Positions 1-13,850 of a stretch of 64,000 bases of DNA are shown piece after piece. Source of the stretch: Argopecten irradians (taxonomy: Eukaryota; Mollusca; Bivalvia; Pectinida; Pectinidae); contig NC_091141.1 in the NCBI RefSeq assembly GCF_041381155.1, forward strand, positions 27,711,828 through 27,775,827, read 5' to 3'. A program made the position numbers and the translations under genes. Below the pieces are notes generated by a model. The model made no database searches, had not been told where the DNA came from, and was given only the letters and a program-made list of their open reading frames with translations. How positions within the stretch are numbered: position 1 is the stretch's first letter; each line of letters starts with the position of its first letter.

Positions 1-1090
1 ATGAATCTACAGTCCTGTAAAGCACATTAGACAGCCTTTCTGGTTTAGGATTTATCTTATTTTTAAAAGAAGAAAATAAATGCTCTGATGGCGACAGGTG
101 CAACATACAATGTGACAAAGGCAGTTTGACCAGAGATTATTACTTTCGTTAGTATAATACAAAAAAAAGTTGTTACTGATATAGCGGACAGTAAGTCTTT
201 TGCACTTAAAATATCTTAGCGTGATTTAATAAGCCCTCCCCCCTTTTTATCATTTTAGTGTATTTCATTTTTTTTTTTTTTTTGCTTGTTTTCGTTCTTT
301 GGTTTTTTTTGGGTTTTTTTTGTCATCTTAAAGCATATCCTAAAGTTGATATTTTTCTCTATTTATCAAGGAATCAAACCCCGATATCCAGCTGAAGTTT
401 CAGTTACTTTATTAGCTTAAGTTTATAACCTACCTCTAATATATTATGGATCTGGTAATGAATATTTTCTTATGATACAGCGCACGATTTCCTCTTCCTC
501 ATCAATAAATGTGGAAGTTAAAATGGCTTATCAAACTGTGTGGATGTGAACCTATTTATCTTCCGTGCTATAACGCTATAACCTACAAGGTGACCCGTTC
601 TATACTTAACTCTATTCAGTACCGCCGATTTCTCTTAACGTTTATTCTTAATTCACGAACACTGATAACCTAGTTTTTTAAACACATGTAGGTTATCTAA
701 GTTGTACTTTAGACTCCAAATTGTTTATTTTTGAACGATTATTTCACATAGTGTCATCACTAGCGATCTCTATTTTTGTTTTCTATTTTTTAGATATAAT
801 AATGTGTATTTCCTGTTTTATTTAGCCATCGTTAGTGTTAATAATCGTGTTTGTTCTTCTGTTACTGGTTCTTATAAACAATAGTGTTTGGTTTCGTAAA
901 TCCGTTGTTTTATCTATGTATTGTTCTTTATTTTCTTTTATTTGTATGCTGATTGCTGTGTAATTCGTAATGTTTTCATCAGGATATTCTATAGTTATAT
1001 GTTAAATGTCTAGGGTCTAAATAGTTTCTAGTATTTATTTCTCTGTTCGTATCAGTATATTATTGTGGAATTTGTGGTATTGCTAATATA
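1..1090. other. AT-rich intergenic DNA
   Basis: No gene is recognised on either strand. The stretch has poly-T runs around 268-320 and no open frame with a recognisable motif. Confidence 0.6.
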
Positions 1091-1199
1091 AGTTTGATCA
1101 CTCTGTACCGGGTAAATTGTATACACTTAGTAGTTTGACCATTCCATACCGGTTAAATTATTTACGGTCAGTAGTTTGACCACTCTATACCGGTCAACC
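1091..1199. repeat. 41-bp tandem repeat, about 2.6 copies
   Basis: Units start at 1091, 1132 and 1173, each opening with AGTTTGAYCAYTCY and containing TACCGG. The third copy is partial. The copies differ at several positions, so the duplication is not recent. Confidence 0.75.
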
Positions 1200-1469
1200 G
1201 ATCAACGATCATGTACATGGCAACTGTAGTTGTATAGAAATATATCAGACACCCTAGCTCCTTCACTATCTGTATAACCTACTACTTCATTGAACAAAGG
1301 TCGTCTTCAATGGTGTGTGAGTTGACTTGTAGTAAAAGACTTTAAGTCAGTAGCGGCTCAAACTATGTAGCCATTCGTACGCTTTCTAAATTTTATTCAG
1401 TTTTCATAAATCTAGTTTTGATTTTCGAATGTTTCTAAATAACATCGAAATTTATATATTAAGTCATAT

Positions 1470-1635
1470 AATGTTTTGTGTGAAAGCGAATTTTGACCCG
1501 ACACATTCTCTAAATGGAATCGCTTCATTCATTCTATCTTAACACTCATTAAGGACAAAAGCACCTTCTATTTCTATGCATTTCGTTTGGGATGCATCCC
1601 CTTGTAAACATTTGTTTTGTGTGAAAGCGAATTTA
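1470..1635. repeat. Short direct repeat about 140 bp apart
   Basis: The word TGTTTTGTGTGAAAGCGAAT occurs near 1473 and again near 1613, both times followed by TT. No element boundaries are visible around either copy. Confidence 0.5.
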
Positions 1636-1955
1636 AGCACGTATTATCTATGTGACAATTAAAAGTTTTTTGTTTATTTTAGAAAATATTTTATGAAAAC
1701 TAAAAAAAAAAAAAAAAAAAATGAAATGAAAATAATATACAATAATGTATAAATCGACCACAACGATATCTAATTTCTTCTATGGCGAGAAATATTCGAT
1801 CAGTGTGTATACATATTTTAGTAAAATGGTTAAACAACTTTATATCTTCAGTGTAAAAGTAATTCAATGATGTGGATACGCTACTTATTACTCTGCCCAG
1901 TACAATTAAATATGATTTTAATTTGTAATATCAATTTATGTTATAAATCACTTAC

Positions 1956-2110
1956 CTGATAATGCTGAGTGATGGGATTGTCAGTAAGGTTCAGCTTTCT
2001 GACGATCGACCTCCCTCGCCTAACACTCAGATCCTAAATCACACCTTGATCCTCCTCCGTCACTCTGATAAGAGGCGGAAATTTTACATAGTGTGTCCTT
2101 CCTGACAATA
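1956..2110 (-). other. Possible noncoding first exon (5' UTR) of a leftward gene
   Basis: On the minus strand a patch richer in GC than its surroundings ends in a textbook donor, TATCAG|GTAAGTGATT, with the GT at 1955-1954. All three minus frames are broken within the patch, so if it is an exon it is noncoding. The gene body would lie to the left, outside the window. No TATA box or transcript evidence supports it. An isolated donor-like site in AT-rich DNA is an equally fair reading. Confidence 0.2.
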
Positions 2111-2839
2111 AACGATCTGACGACAATACACATAGCAAAGTGGATTTGAAAATTGACATTTATGCAACTGCGCATGTACATATCGTAAGTGATTTATTTG
2201 TTCCGGTGTTTTTTTCTGTCCAGATTTGCATAATTTTATCTGACGTATCTAGGTCTGTAATGCAAACATCCATATCAATATATGTATTCAGTTTAATACC
2301 AATGGAAAAAAATGGAAAAAAAAAAGTATTCGGATCAGGGTGATGAATGGCAGGAACACTTATATTTCATCATTTCGACGGTGACATGTGTTTTCAATAA
2401 CTAGATTACAAGAAAAAAGATTAGCAATATCAAAAAGGTAAAATATATAAACATGCTCATACATCTTAATTCACAGGGACAAAACGTACAAAGCCTGGTC
2501 AAGGCTTGTTATCAATTACCATCATTATTAACTAGTATTTAAAACACGCAGTTTCGACTCCCTGTGTGAAGAGCTTTTATTAGCTTTTTTGATGCATTAT
2601 CTGAGATCTGAACAATTGGATTTTATGCTTAATATCTTTAAACTTGATGTCTTAACTTATATATGAACTATCGAACATAAACTAGATGAAAACCATACCA
2701 AATACTTCATTTTTTTTCTCTTAATTTTCATCATATTAAACTAATCCTCCTATGTTTATCTTCGCTGTATGTACTCATATTTTCTTCAAAGTATAAAATC
2801 CACAATAAGAAAACAATGTTTCGTTCATTCTTGTTTGTA

Positions 2840-3125
2840 GATTATGTTACTTTGAGATAACTTAAAACAGTAATTGTGATCGTTATTGGCCATGCTGGTA
2901 TCTCTTTAAATGTATCGTGCTATTCTGTGTTGTATTTTCTCAATTTGCGTAATTTGTTTGCTTTAGATATGATATTGTTTTTGTGTTTGTCCTAGCAGGG
3001 ATGGCGCTGTAGTGTTTACTAGACTGTATTGCTGTTCTTATGTATGATTCAGTAGCGTATAACTGTGGTTACTTGTGTTTCATTTTAGTGTGATACCTTT
3101 GAACATTTATCTGAGGGGTGATCTT
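2840..3125 (-). mobile_element. LINE relic, C-terminal reverse-transcriptase region
   Basis: On the minus strand, 2949-2911 reads QIEKIQHRIARYI, which matches the conserved 'I-x-K-x-Q-R-x-A-A-R-[FY]' block near the C-terminus of many non-LTR retrotransposon polyproteins. Just upstream in the same frame comes a short TAPSLLGQTQKQ stretch that fits the preceding 'EYAAPVWDPHTQ' region of such proteins. Stops interrupt the frame, so the copy is dead. It has the same orientation as the endonuclease relic at 7241-8150. The 4-kb tandem array lies between the two where the reverse-transcriptase core should be, which suggests one element split by the array. The family is not assignable from this little sequence. 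Confidence 0.5.
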
Positions 3126-3130
3126 GCTTT

Positions 3131-6100
3131 AACTGTGCCTATAAGTTTGTATATGATGCTGTGTCTATTAGTTTGTATATTATGTTGTATATATTAGTTT
3201 GTATATGATGTTGTATATATTAGTTTGTATATAATGTTGTATATATTAGTTTGTATATGATGTTGTGTATATTAATTTGTATATATGATGTTGTATATTA
3301 TTAGTTTGTATATGATGCTTGCCTATAAGTTTGTATATGATGTTTTGTATATTAATTTGTATATAATGTGCTATACATAGTTTGTAAATGATGTTGTGTA
3401 TATATTATTTGTATATAATGCTGTATCTATAAGTTTGTATATTATGTGCATATATTAGTTTGTATATGATGTTTGTATATATTAGTTTGTATATGATGTT
3501 GTGTATATTAAGTTTGTATATGATGTTGTGTATATAAGTTTGTATATATGTGTGTATATTAGTTTGTATATGATTTGTGTTATTTTATATGATGTTGTGT
3601 ATATTAGATTTGTATATGATGTTGTATATATTAGTTTGTATATGATGTTGTATATATTAGTTTGTATATGATGTTGTATATATTAGTTTTATATTATGTG
3701 TGTATATTAAGTTTGTATATGATGTTTGTATATTAGTTTGTATATGATGTTGTATATATTAGTTTTATATGATGTTGTATATATTAGTTTTATATATGAT
3801 GTTGTATATATTAGTTTTGTATATGATGTTGTATATATTAGTTTTATATGATGTTGTGTATATTAGTTTTATATATGTTGTATATATTAGTTTGTATATG
3901 ATGTTGTATATATTAGTTTGTATATATGATGTTGTATATATTAGTTTGTATATGATGTTGTATATATTAGTTTGTATATGATGTTGTATATATTAGTTTG
4001 TATATGATGTTGTATATATTAGTTTGTATATGATGTTTGTATATATTAGTTTGTTATATGATGTTGTATATATTAGTTTGTATATATGTTGTATATATTA
4101 GTTTGTATATGATGTTGTATATATTAGTTTGTATATATATATATGTTGTATATATTAGTTTTTATATGATGTTGTATATATTAGTTTTATATGATGTTGT
4201 ATATATTAGTTTGTATTATGATGTTGTATATATTAGTTGTATATGATGTTGTATATATTAGTTTGTATATGATGTTGTATATATTAGTTTGTATATGATG
4301 TTGTATATATTAGTTTGTATATGATGTTATATATTAGTTTGTATATGATGTTGTATATATTAGTTTGTATATGATGTTGTATATATTAGTTTGTATATGA
4401 TGTTGTATATATTAGTTTGTATATGATGTTGTATATATTGTTTGTATATGATGTTGTATATATTAGTTTGTATATGATGTTGTATATATTAGTTTGTATA
4501 TGATGTTGTATATATTAGTTTGTTATGTGTTGTATATTATTTGTATATGATAGTTTGTATATGATGTTGTATATATTAGTTTGTTTATGATGTGTGTATT
4601 ATTAGTTTTTTGTATTGATGTTGTATATATTAGTTTGTATATGATGTTGTATATATTAGTTTGTATATGAATGTTGTATATATTAGTTTGTATATGATGT
4701 TGTATATATTAGTTTGTATATGATGTTGTATATATTAGTTTGTATATGATGTTGTATATATTAGTTTTGTATATGTGTATATATTAGTTGTATATGATGT
4801 GTTTTTTATATATGATTGTATATATTAGTTTTATATTATGTTGTATATATTAGTTTGTATATGATGTTGTATATATTAGTTTGTATATGATGTTGTATAT
4901 ATTAGTTTTATATGATGTTGTATATATTAGTTTTAATATGATGTTGTATATATTAGTTTGTATATGATGTTGTATATATTAGTTTTTATATGATGTTGTA
5001 TATATTAGTTTTAATATGATGTTGTATATATTAATTTTTTATATGATGTTGTATATATTAGTTTGATATATGATGTTGTATATATTAGTTTGTAATATGA
5101 TGTTGTATATATATTATTTGTATATGATGTTGTTATATTAGTTTGTATATATGTTGTATATATTAGTTTGTATATGATGTTGTATATATTTTTGTATATG
5201 ATGTTGTATATATTAGTTTTTATATGATGTTGTATATATTAGTTTGTATATGATGTTGTATATAGTTTGTATATGATGTTGTATATATTATTTGTATATG
5301 ATGTTGTATATATTAGTTTGTATATGATGTTGTATATATTAGTATTTGTATATGATGTTGTATATATTAGTTTGTTATATGATGTTGTTATATTATTTGT
5401 ATTGAGTTTGTATATAGTTGTATATTATAAGTTTGTATATGATGTTGTGTATATTAATTTGTATATGATGTTGTATATATTAGTTTTATATGATGCTATG
5501 TCTATAAGTTTGTATATGATTAGTATTTAATTTGTATATGATGTTGTATATATTAGTTTGTATATGATGTTGTGTATATTAAGTTTGTATATGATGTTGT
5601 GTATATTAATTGTTTTGCTATGCCTATAAGTTTGTATATATGTTGTATAAGTTTGTATATGATGTTGTGTATATTAATGTTGTATATGATGTTGTGTATA
5701 TTAATTTGTATATGAAGTTGTATATATTAGTTTGTATATAATGTTGTATATATTAGTTTGTTTATGAATGTGTATATATTAATTTTTATAGATTTGTATA
5801 TTGATGTTTGTATATATTATGTTTATATATTAGTTTGTTTGTGATGTTGTATATATTAGTTTGTATATGATGTTGTATATATTAGATTTTTAATATGATG
5901 TTGTATATAGTAGTTTTAATATGATGTTGTATATATTAGTTTTTATATAATGTTGTATATATTAGTTTTTATATGATGTTGTATATATTAGTTTGTATAT
6001 GATGTTGTGTATATTAATTTGTATATAATGTTGTATATATTAGTTTGTATATGATGTTGTATATATTAATTTTATATGATGTTGTATATATTAGTTTGTA

Positions 6101-7240
6101 TATGATTGTATAATTATGATTGTTTATGATGTTGTATATAGTAGTTTTAATATGATGTTGTATATATTAATTTTTATATAATGTTGTATATATTAGTTTG
6201 TATATAATGTTGTATATATAGTTTGTATATGATGTTGTATATATTAGATTGTTTATGATGTTGTATATAGTAGTTTTAATATGATGTTGTATATATTAAT
6301 TTGTAATATGATGTTGTGTATATTAATTTGTATATGATGTTGTATATAATAGTTTGTATATGATGCTGTGTCTATAAGTTTGTATATGATGTTGTGTATA
6401 TTAATTTGTATATGATGTTGTATATATAGTTTGTATAATGATGCTGTGTCTATAAGTTTGTATATGATGTTGTGTATATTAATTTGTATATGATGTTGTA
6501 TATAATTAGTTTTGTATATGATGCTGTGTCTATAAGTTTGTATATGATGTTGTGTATATTAATTTGTATATGAAGTTGTATATATTAGTTTGTAAATGAT
6601 GTTGTATATATTAGTTTTGTATATGATGTAATATATAATAGTTTGTATATGATGCTGCGTCTATAAGTTTGTATAGTATATTGAATACATTATTTGTATA
6701 TTATGTTGTAGATATTAGATTGTTTATGATGTTGTAATATATTAGTTTTATATTATGTTGTATATAATAGTTTGCATATGATGCTGTGTCTATAAGTTTT
6801 ATATGATGTTGTATATATTGATAAGTTTTATATTATTTTGTATATATTAGTTTGTTTATGAATTTGTATATATTAGTTTGTTAATGATGTTGTATATATA
6901 GTTTTTTTATGAATTTGTATATATTAATTTTTTTATATGTTGTATATTAGTTTGTATATTATGTTGTATATATTAGTTTTAATATGATGTTGTATATATT
7001 AGTTTGTATATAATGTTGTATATATTAGTTTGTATATGATGTTGTATATTAGTTTATAATATTATGTTGTATATATTAGTTTTAATATGATGTTGTATAT
7101 ATTAATTTGTATATGATGCTGTATAATATTAGTTTGTATATGAATTTGTATATATTAGTTTGTATGTGATGTTGTATATATTAGTTTGTATATTATGTTA
7201 TGTCTATTAGTTAGAATAGGATGGTGTTTCTATTAGTTCA
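3131..7240. repeat. 4-kb AT-rich satellite-like array of 26-bp units
   Basis: About 155 head-to-tail copies of a 26-bp unit beginning TTAGTTTGTATATGATG. The centre (about 4230-5000) is the most uniform. Both flanks carry more substitutions, 1-3 bp indels and a variant with GCTGTGTCTATAAG. Between about 6340 and 6660 three different units repeat as a block of about 78 bp, an incipient higher-order repeat. A uniform core with degenerate edges is the pattern expected from unequal exchange. Short open frames inside (for example 3769-3981 and 5267-5530) only translate the repeat as MMLYILV-type peptides and are not genes. Some of the indel noise could be assembly error. Confidence 0.95.
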
Positions 7241-8150
7241 ATCCCATTTAGGTGTGAGGTGCTTGTTCATAGTTTAAAAGTAAGGAACCTGTTGACAGTA
7301 AGATTCTCTGGTGAATATGAGTGTGAATTTTTCGTTTATGATGTTCTGTGATTGAATCTGTGAAGTGCATTATTTCTGAGTGCTGTTTGATATTGGATGT
7401 TTTCTTTTCTTATTGTTTTAATGTACGAACTTAGTATTTGGTGGAATATTTGTTGTTTTGATGTGGGCCTGGTCCGTTTATATACAGATTATTTATCATC
7501 TGTTCTATTTATTCACGGTATTCGAGTTTCTTTGTTGAATGAAAATACATTTCGGGGCTATCTGTAGATTGTTTAAATCTAACATATATTTCTGTGCTAA
7601 TATTGCAATGGCCTGTTTTCCGTATTGGTGGGACTGTTTCTAGTTTATTTATTATGGATGATCTGTTTGTGAGAAGTAGCTCTAGCACATGTTTACCTCT
7701 GATTGATGTGTTTGTCATTTGTATTATTCTATGATGTCTAGGAGGTGTTTGTTGTACTTTAGTGGTCTGTTTTGCATGGTTTAAACTATGTTATGTCCCA
7801 GTGTGAAAGGTGGAAGTCTCCCGCTGACTGATTTAATTGTAATTTTGTTTTTGCCTTATTCTATTCAGTGAGATTTAGTGAGATTGTTTCCTATTGCCAG
7901 GACATTTACTGTTGTTATGTATATTGGTTTTGTGAACCTAGATTGTGTTGTAGTCTTGTTTCTTCTGGATGCCGTAGATGCTTTAGTTGGCCATGAGCTG
8001 TTTGTCCAATTTGTGCTGCTCGGATGTATGTCGACGTTATACTCTGTTAGGTTAGAGATTGTTGTTGTGTGTGGTATCAGATAAGGTTGAAAAGTAGTTG
8101 AGCAAGCCATAGGTCCGACAGTCCCAAGGCACCCCCAGTAATTGTACAAT
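7241..8150 (-). mobile_element. LINE relic, endonuclease region
   Basis: On the minus strand an open stretch (7718-7509) contains KHVLELLLTNRSSIINKLE followed by VPPI, which corresponds to the 'LDLLLTN..SLI..xE..PPI' block at the C-terminal side of LINE apurinic-like endonucleases. About 100 bp upstream in another frame the strand reads GDFHLSHWD, the GDFN-x-x-x-x-DW block of the same domain. The frames are interrupted by stops and shifts, so the element is dead. The minus-strand reading after 7509 still looks LINE-like until the 26-bp array begins at about 7240. It is probably the 5' part of the element whose C-terminal block lies at 2840-3125. Confidence 0.6.
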
Positions 8151-11110
8151 TGTAGAAATCATCTAACGTATTACCTCATATTTAGGAAGCAGGAAGTCTT
8201 TCACACATCCACAATACTGCCAATGTATAATAAAATGCGAAAATCAATATGTTCAAATGCAATAGTTTTACATATGTCATTGGCTATATACAAATTTGCA
8301 CTGTTCATTAATGTTGTACTCTTCATATGTGTGCATAATAATTGATTGATATATCAATTTACCTTGTGTTAAAAGCGTAATGATGATCTTGGCTTATTGA
8401 TAATGTATATTTTTTTTCAATAATCATTTAGCTATTTAAAAACACAAATTCATAAATTACATCATTTGTAATTGATTTTTTGTATAAGTGAATGCATGCA
8501 TGATCCGTCGCCCGAATTTCCAAATTCCTATCATGGTTATCTAGGAATAATGACCTATCAGAAAGCATTTTTACTTTTGAAATTAATAATTAGCCAGCCA
8601 ATCAGCGACTGGGTTAAAATTATATCCCGGGCTCAATCTTGTATTACGAAGGTCTTATTTCATTTAGTTGGTTGTTCCCTATAGTGACAAGCTACGCTGC
8701 CCCATTCAAGGTTTTAATTGTTTATCGATGACATCACTGCCAAACTACATATACCCCTTACCCCAATAAATATGCATATTCAACAGACTGATATCGGTAG
8801 ACGGATTTCTGTTGGTCAACTAATGCTCCTAGTAACCGTGTTTTGGTCTTGAAAGGTGTACTCGATTATAAAGTAAAAAAAATCGTGGCACACATCCTTA
8901 CGTCTTAATGTGTGATATCCATATTAATTCGAATTAATTAAATCTATATACCGTGATAAGCATTTTGTACGAAAGAAATGATGTTAGATATATCATACTA
9001 TAATGTTGTGCCTTTCAGTTATCTGTCATTATTTGAAACACTTGGGAGGACAAGTTTCATAACACATGTAAAAGGTGCTATGTTTTAGATTTTCTTCTAT
9101 TTCGTAGCATCATCAAGTATAAAAAAAAAATAACATGATCATCTTTCGACAAAATGAACTGCACTTTGAAATTAAACTTGCGCGGACAATTTTAAAAACA
9201 AATATTGATAAAACATGTCTGTACGGTTCATATAAAAATAATAAAGAAAAAAATCAGGTATATTAAACAACATTGGCTGCAACAGAAACAAACATACGAC
9301 TATGCCATTTTGCTTGCAGATGTTGGTCAAATCTACGGTGTTAGCCATCAGACAAGCAGTAAAATGTCGACTTGAAATAGAATATATTTGAATTATTTAA
9401 AAAAAAGGATAATTTTGATCAAACCATAATCTCTAATATACCTTATCTGTCAGTCTCGATCACCAACAACGTATATCTCTCACATACCTGTTGTGCTAAT
9501 CTAATTCCTACACAAACACACCTAACAAAACAGTATGTAGGTTAATCGTTATTCAGGTTTGTTTTAAATCCACATTTTTGCGTTATATGTGTAACAGTAA
9601 CTCCGTCTTCTCTAGATCGGACTAAAGATATAATTTACAGAGAATTTACGCATGGTGTAAAATATAAATACATGTCTCAAAACAACACATTATAACGCGT
9701 TATCTGTTCAGTATTTTGTGGGAGTGTATGATATACTGTTTAATTGCTTATTTGTGCGGGGATTTAATTTCACGAAATTCGCGAAATTAATACCTCGTAA
9801 TGTTTTTTTCCTTAAACATAACTTGTCACGTAAATAACGCCTTTAAAAGCTTCCAAAGTAATTCGTGAAAATGAACCTCGTGAATAAATTCAAAACAATC
9901 AATTGCATTCTTTTTTAACCTTGAGATTGAACAACTGCGACCGTACAAGTGGCGGACGAACTATTCATGGATCATGATATTATATATTCTGTGTTTATGT
10001 GAAACGTTTGCTCAGCTTTTGATAAATCTCCCCATCACCACTGGCTCGAGTCATGCATTCTAAGATGATACAGATTCTTTACATAGCACACCAAGTCATT
10101 GTACATTGTATGCAGTGTTTGCTCACTGTAACCTTTTTCGCTCACGATTTGAAGCCCAAAAATTGAAAATATGATAACCTTTGATATATAGTTTTAATGA
10201 TAATGTGTTTTTTCTAGTGGTGTCAATGTTTATCTTGCCTGTGTTATGCAATAGAGTGACCCCGTCTCAGGGTAAGCCATGCTTTTGACAACATACAAAT
10301 TTTAGGCATTGCGCCATTTACATCCAGGTAAAAATATAATTCCAACGCAGACAAGATTTTTTTTATCTTAAGATAAGAAAATATCTAATAAAACCATTGG
10401 TCCCACTAACTCACTACCATACAACCAAACTATTTATATGAGACTTATGGATTACTTTATTTATCTAGCTCCAGGAAAAAAGTTGATAACCTGTTCTAGA
10501 CCTAACCTTGTTAAGACAGAAAGCAGATAACATGTTCTGTAACTGTTCCCTTGCTAAATAAAAAGTTTTTCAATACTAAATATTTACATTTTCACTTCGC
10601 TCCGCCTCAATGAAACTAGTAAACTCCGATCACTTCATTTCCCAATGAAAGTATGCTTGGTCACGCGCTGACCTCTGACCGGCTTGAGAACACATTTTGA
10701 CATTGTTTACATTTTGACCTAGTTAAACGCCGCTTCAGTTTTGAATGAACTTCTTGATCAAGTAATATTAGAAATTGTCAATCATACAATATTATACAGA
10801 TATTTTACATGTATTTCGAGAAAACACTGACTTAGGATCAAGCCCTGGAAAAATTCTTTCAAGTTTGAAAACAAAAAAACATGAAGCTTACTTCCTTTTT
10901 ATCATTCATCACTTTTATGGCTTCAACTACCATCAGAAGAAAAAAAACCCACCGAGAAACTAAGAGGCTACGTTGATAATAATAACGTCATGGTAAGTGT
11001 GGAGAATCGGTGGTTTAAAGGGTTTCCTTTCCTGTTTATTAATACAGTTTTGGATTTATTCGGATAACAAGTTGTAAGCCTCAGTCTTGTTCATTCATTT
11101 GTAATCGGTT
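8150..11110. other. AT-rich intergenic DNA
   Basis: No gene is recognised. Around 9750-9900 there is an imperfect run of CGAAATTCGCGAAATTAA-like words that may belong to a dispersed repeat. A donor-like ATG|GTAAGTGTGG occurs at about 10990 (+) without a supporting reading frame. Confidence 0.5.
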
Positions 11111-11114
11111 TTTT

Positions 11115-11460
11115 TCCAGTTTCGAATCTGATATACACTACCTTGCTGAATATAGGGCGTTAGAGTTGTTCCTGTTGCCTCATTGAATGGTCGTAACTGG
11201 TGCCTGAACTTGTGACCCTATCGTTTCTCTTTTTCCGAACACCTCCCCTCCCTTGACACAGTCTTAAAAAGTGCTGTCCTCTATAGTTGGTGGCATCCTT
11301 CTGCGATATGCACTATCAAATAGGCAAGAGTTCCCTTCCACCAGTGTACTTAGACACAGCACGAATATACTGCAGCATTGCAAAACATACGTGTTCAGAC
11401 ATTCACACATGCAACACATGGCAAATTGACCTGAGCTGTTAATAGCACTTTAGGCCCAAT
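11115..11460 (+). mobile_element. Decayed copy of SINE-like family A
   Basis: Recognised by alignment with better copies in this window. It has TCCCTTGACAC, then a GCAAGAGTTCC-CAC block, then CACGAATATACTGCAG, then TTCACACATGCAACAC, and ends near TGTTAATAGCAC where other copies read TGTTAATAGGACGTTAA. It is the most diverged recognisable copy. Confidence 0.45.
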
Positions 11461-12589
11461 CCACCAATCCGACAGGAGTTTTACAATGTAATCCAATATA
11501 AAAAGTCATTAATGTACATTAAATGAACCATGAACCAGAGGACGGCAATGCACAGGTTACATTTATTTAAGCACTTAATGATGTATTCTGCTGAGGGGTC
11601 AAAAATTTCTTGTAAACACATTTTTTTTCTTATGACTTTTTTTGAAAGAGGGGTTATTGACAAACAAAAAAATGCAATAAAAATATATGTTGGTGTGCTT
11701 GTTTTTTCTCTGTAGCTTCTTGAAAATGCCTCCTTATTTAAATTTTTTTTCATTTATTTTCCATGAAAAATTTAATTATGAACAATGATTATTAAAATAA
11801 ACAAAATATAAGTATCAGGTAAATCTTCTTCTTCTTCAAATTGGTTCATGACCATATCATTGACAAAGTTTGAGCAAGAAATTGTAAATGAAAATGCATT
11901 TGTTTCTTATTTTCATCCGGGTATGATTGATGATGTATCGCATGATTTAAATACATTATTTTAGCTTTTAAACTAAAGTTTATCCAAATTGTTGTAAATA
12001 AATCTTCTCCATTTTTTTCATATGATAAAAGAGACCTAAACGAACAAATATTTGAAAAAAATAGGTCAGTGTTGAAACTTTAGAAATAATGATGAAAAAT
12101 GAGAAAAAAAAACAAAAAAAACAGAGTTATCTCCCCTGTCCCGATTTACCAAATACATTGCTATTCATTTGGGGTACATCCAAATTAATGCAAACATAGC
12201 AACAAACATTTTTTATTCTTCCAAAATAGTAATAGTATATAGTTCATTTTTTATCGAAATTTATATTGTTTTTCAGATACAAATAGAGGACATTGAGAAT
12301 CAGATATAATAATAAATTTTGCCACTTTTAACATGACTGACAGAACCACAAAGTACATGTCTTGTTTATAATATTCATATTTATTATACATACTTACAAT
12401 TATGTTAGTATGTTGAATAAATTAATTTAATTAAAATGTATTTTTATAGTTTTTTAATTTCACCTAGATGTATTTACCATTTTATTGTTTTCACAAGAAA
12501 AATGAATGGTGTAATACCATAACTATTTAAATGTCGGAGAAGAAACATCCATTTTAAATATGATGTGAATAGTGAATATAAGTTGTAAA

Positions 12590-13850
12590 AACTCCTTTGG
12601 CTGGTGAGAGGGTCAGGTTACTAATCATGACACAGATCTAGTCGAACTCCTGTGGATGGTAAGAGGGCCAGGTTACTAATCATGACACAGATCTAGTCGA
12701 ACTCCTGTGGATGGTAAGAGGGCCAGGTTACTAATCATGACACAGATCTAGTCAAACTCCTGTGGATAGTAAGAGGGCCAGGTTACTAATCATGACACAG
12801 ATCTAGTCGAACTCCTGTGGATAGTAAGAGGGCCAGGTTACTAATCATGACACAGATCTAGTCGAACTTCTGTGGATAGTAAGAGGGCCAGGTTACTAAT
12901 CATGACACAGATCTAGTCGAACTCCTGTGGATAGTAAGAGGGCCAGGTTACTAATCATGACACAGATCTAGTCAAACTCCTGTGGATAGTAAGAGGGTCA
13001 GGTTACTAATCATGACACAGATCTAGTCGAACTCCTGTGGATGGTAAGAGGGTCAGGTTACTAATCATGACACAGATCTAGTCGAACTCCTGTGGATGGT
13101 AAGAGGGCCAGGTTACTAATCATGACACAGATCTAGTCGAACTCCTGTGGATGGTAATATGGGTCAGGTTACTAATCATGATAGATCTAGTCGAACTCCT
13201 GTGGATGGTAAGAGGGCCAAGTTACTAATCATTTCACAGATCTAGTCAAACTCCTGTGGATGGTAAGAGGGCCAGGTTACTAATCATGACACAGATCTAG
13301 TCAAACTCCTGTGGATAGTAAGAGGGCCAGGTTACTAATCATGACACAGATCTAGTCGAACTCCTGTGGATGGTAAGAGGGCCAGGTTACTAATCATGAC
13401 ACAGATCTAGTCAAACTCCTGTGGATGGTAAGAGGGCCAGGTTACTAATCATGACACAGATCTAGTCGAACTCCTGTGGATAGTAAGAGGGCCAGGTTAC
13501 TAATCATGACACAGATCTAGTCGAACTCCTGTGGATGGTAAGAGGGTCAGGTTACTAATCATGACACAGATCTAGTCGAACTCCTGTGGATGGTAAGAGG
13601 GCCAGGTTACTAATCATGACACAGATCTAGTCGAACTCCTGTGGATGGTAAGAGGGCCAGGTTACTAATCATGACACAGATCTAGTCGAACTCCTGTGGA
13701 TGGTAAGAGGGCCAGGTTACTAATCATGACACAGATCTAGTCGAACTCCTGTGGATGGTAAGGGGGTCAGGTTACTAATCATGACACAGATCTTGTCGAA
13801 CTCCTGTGGCTGGTAAGGGGGTCAGGTTACTGATGATACAGATCTTGAGG
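12590..13850. repeat. 55-bp minisatellite, about 23 copies
   Basis: Head-to-tail 55-bp units containing GGTTACTAATCATGACACAG then ATCTAGTCRAACTCCTGTGG. Copies are more than 90 percent alike, with recurrent alternative bases (GGGTCAGG or GGGCCAGG; GGATGG or GGATAG; TCGAAC or TCAAAC), so variant units have spread within the array. The last two units diverge. No frame is open through the array. Confidence 0.95.

Noticed and set aside
3769-5530. Open frames of 69-87 codons reading MMLYILV-type repeats
   Set aside because: They are translations of the 26-bp array, with no start context or motif.
12590-13850. CRISPR-like array
   Set aside because: The 55-bp units are continuous with no unique spacers, so this is a minisatellite. 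The same applies to 28553-28965, 30268-30490 and 47364-47738.
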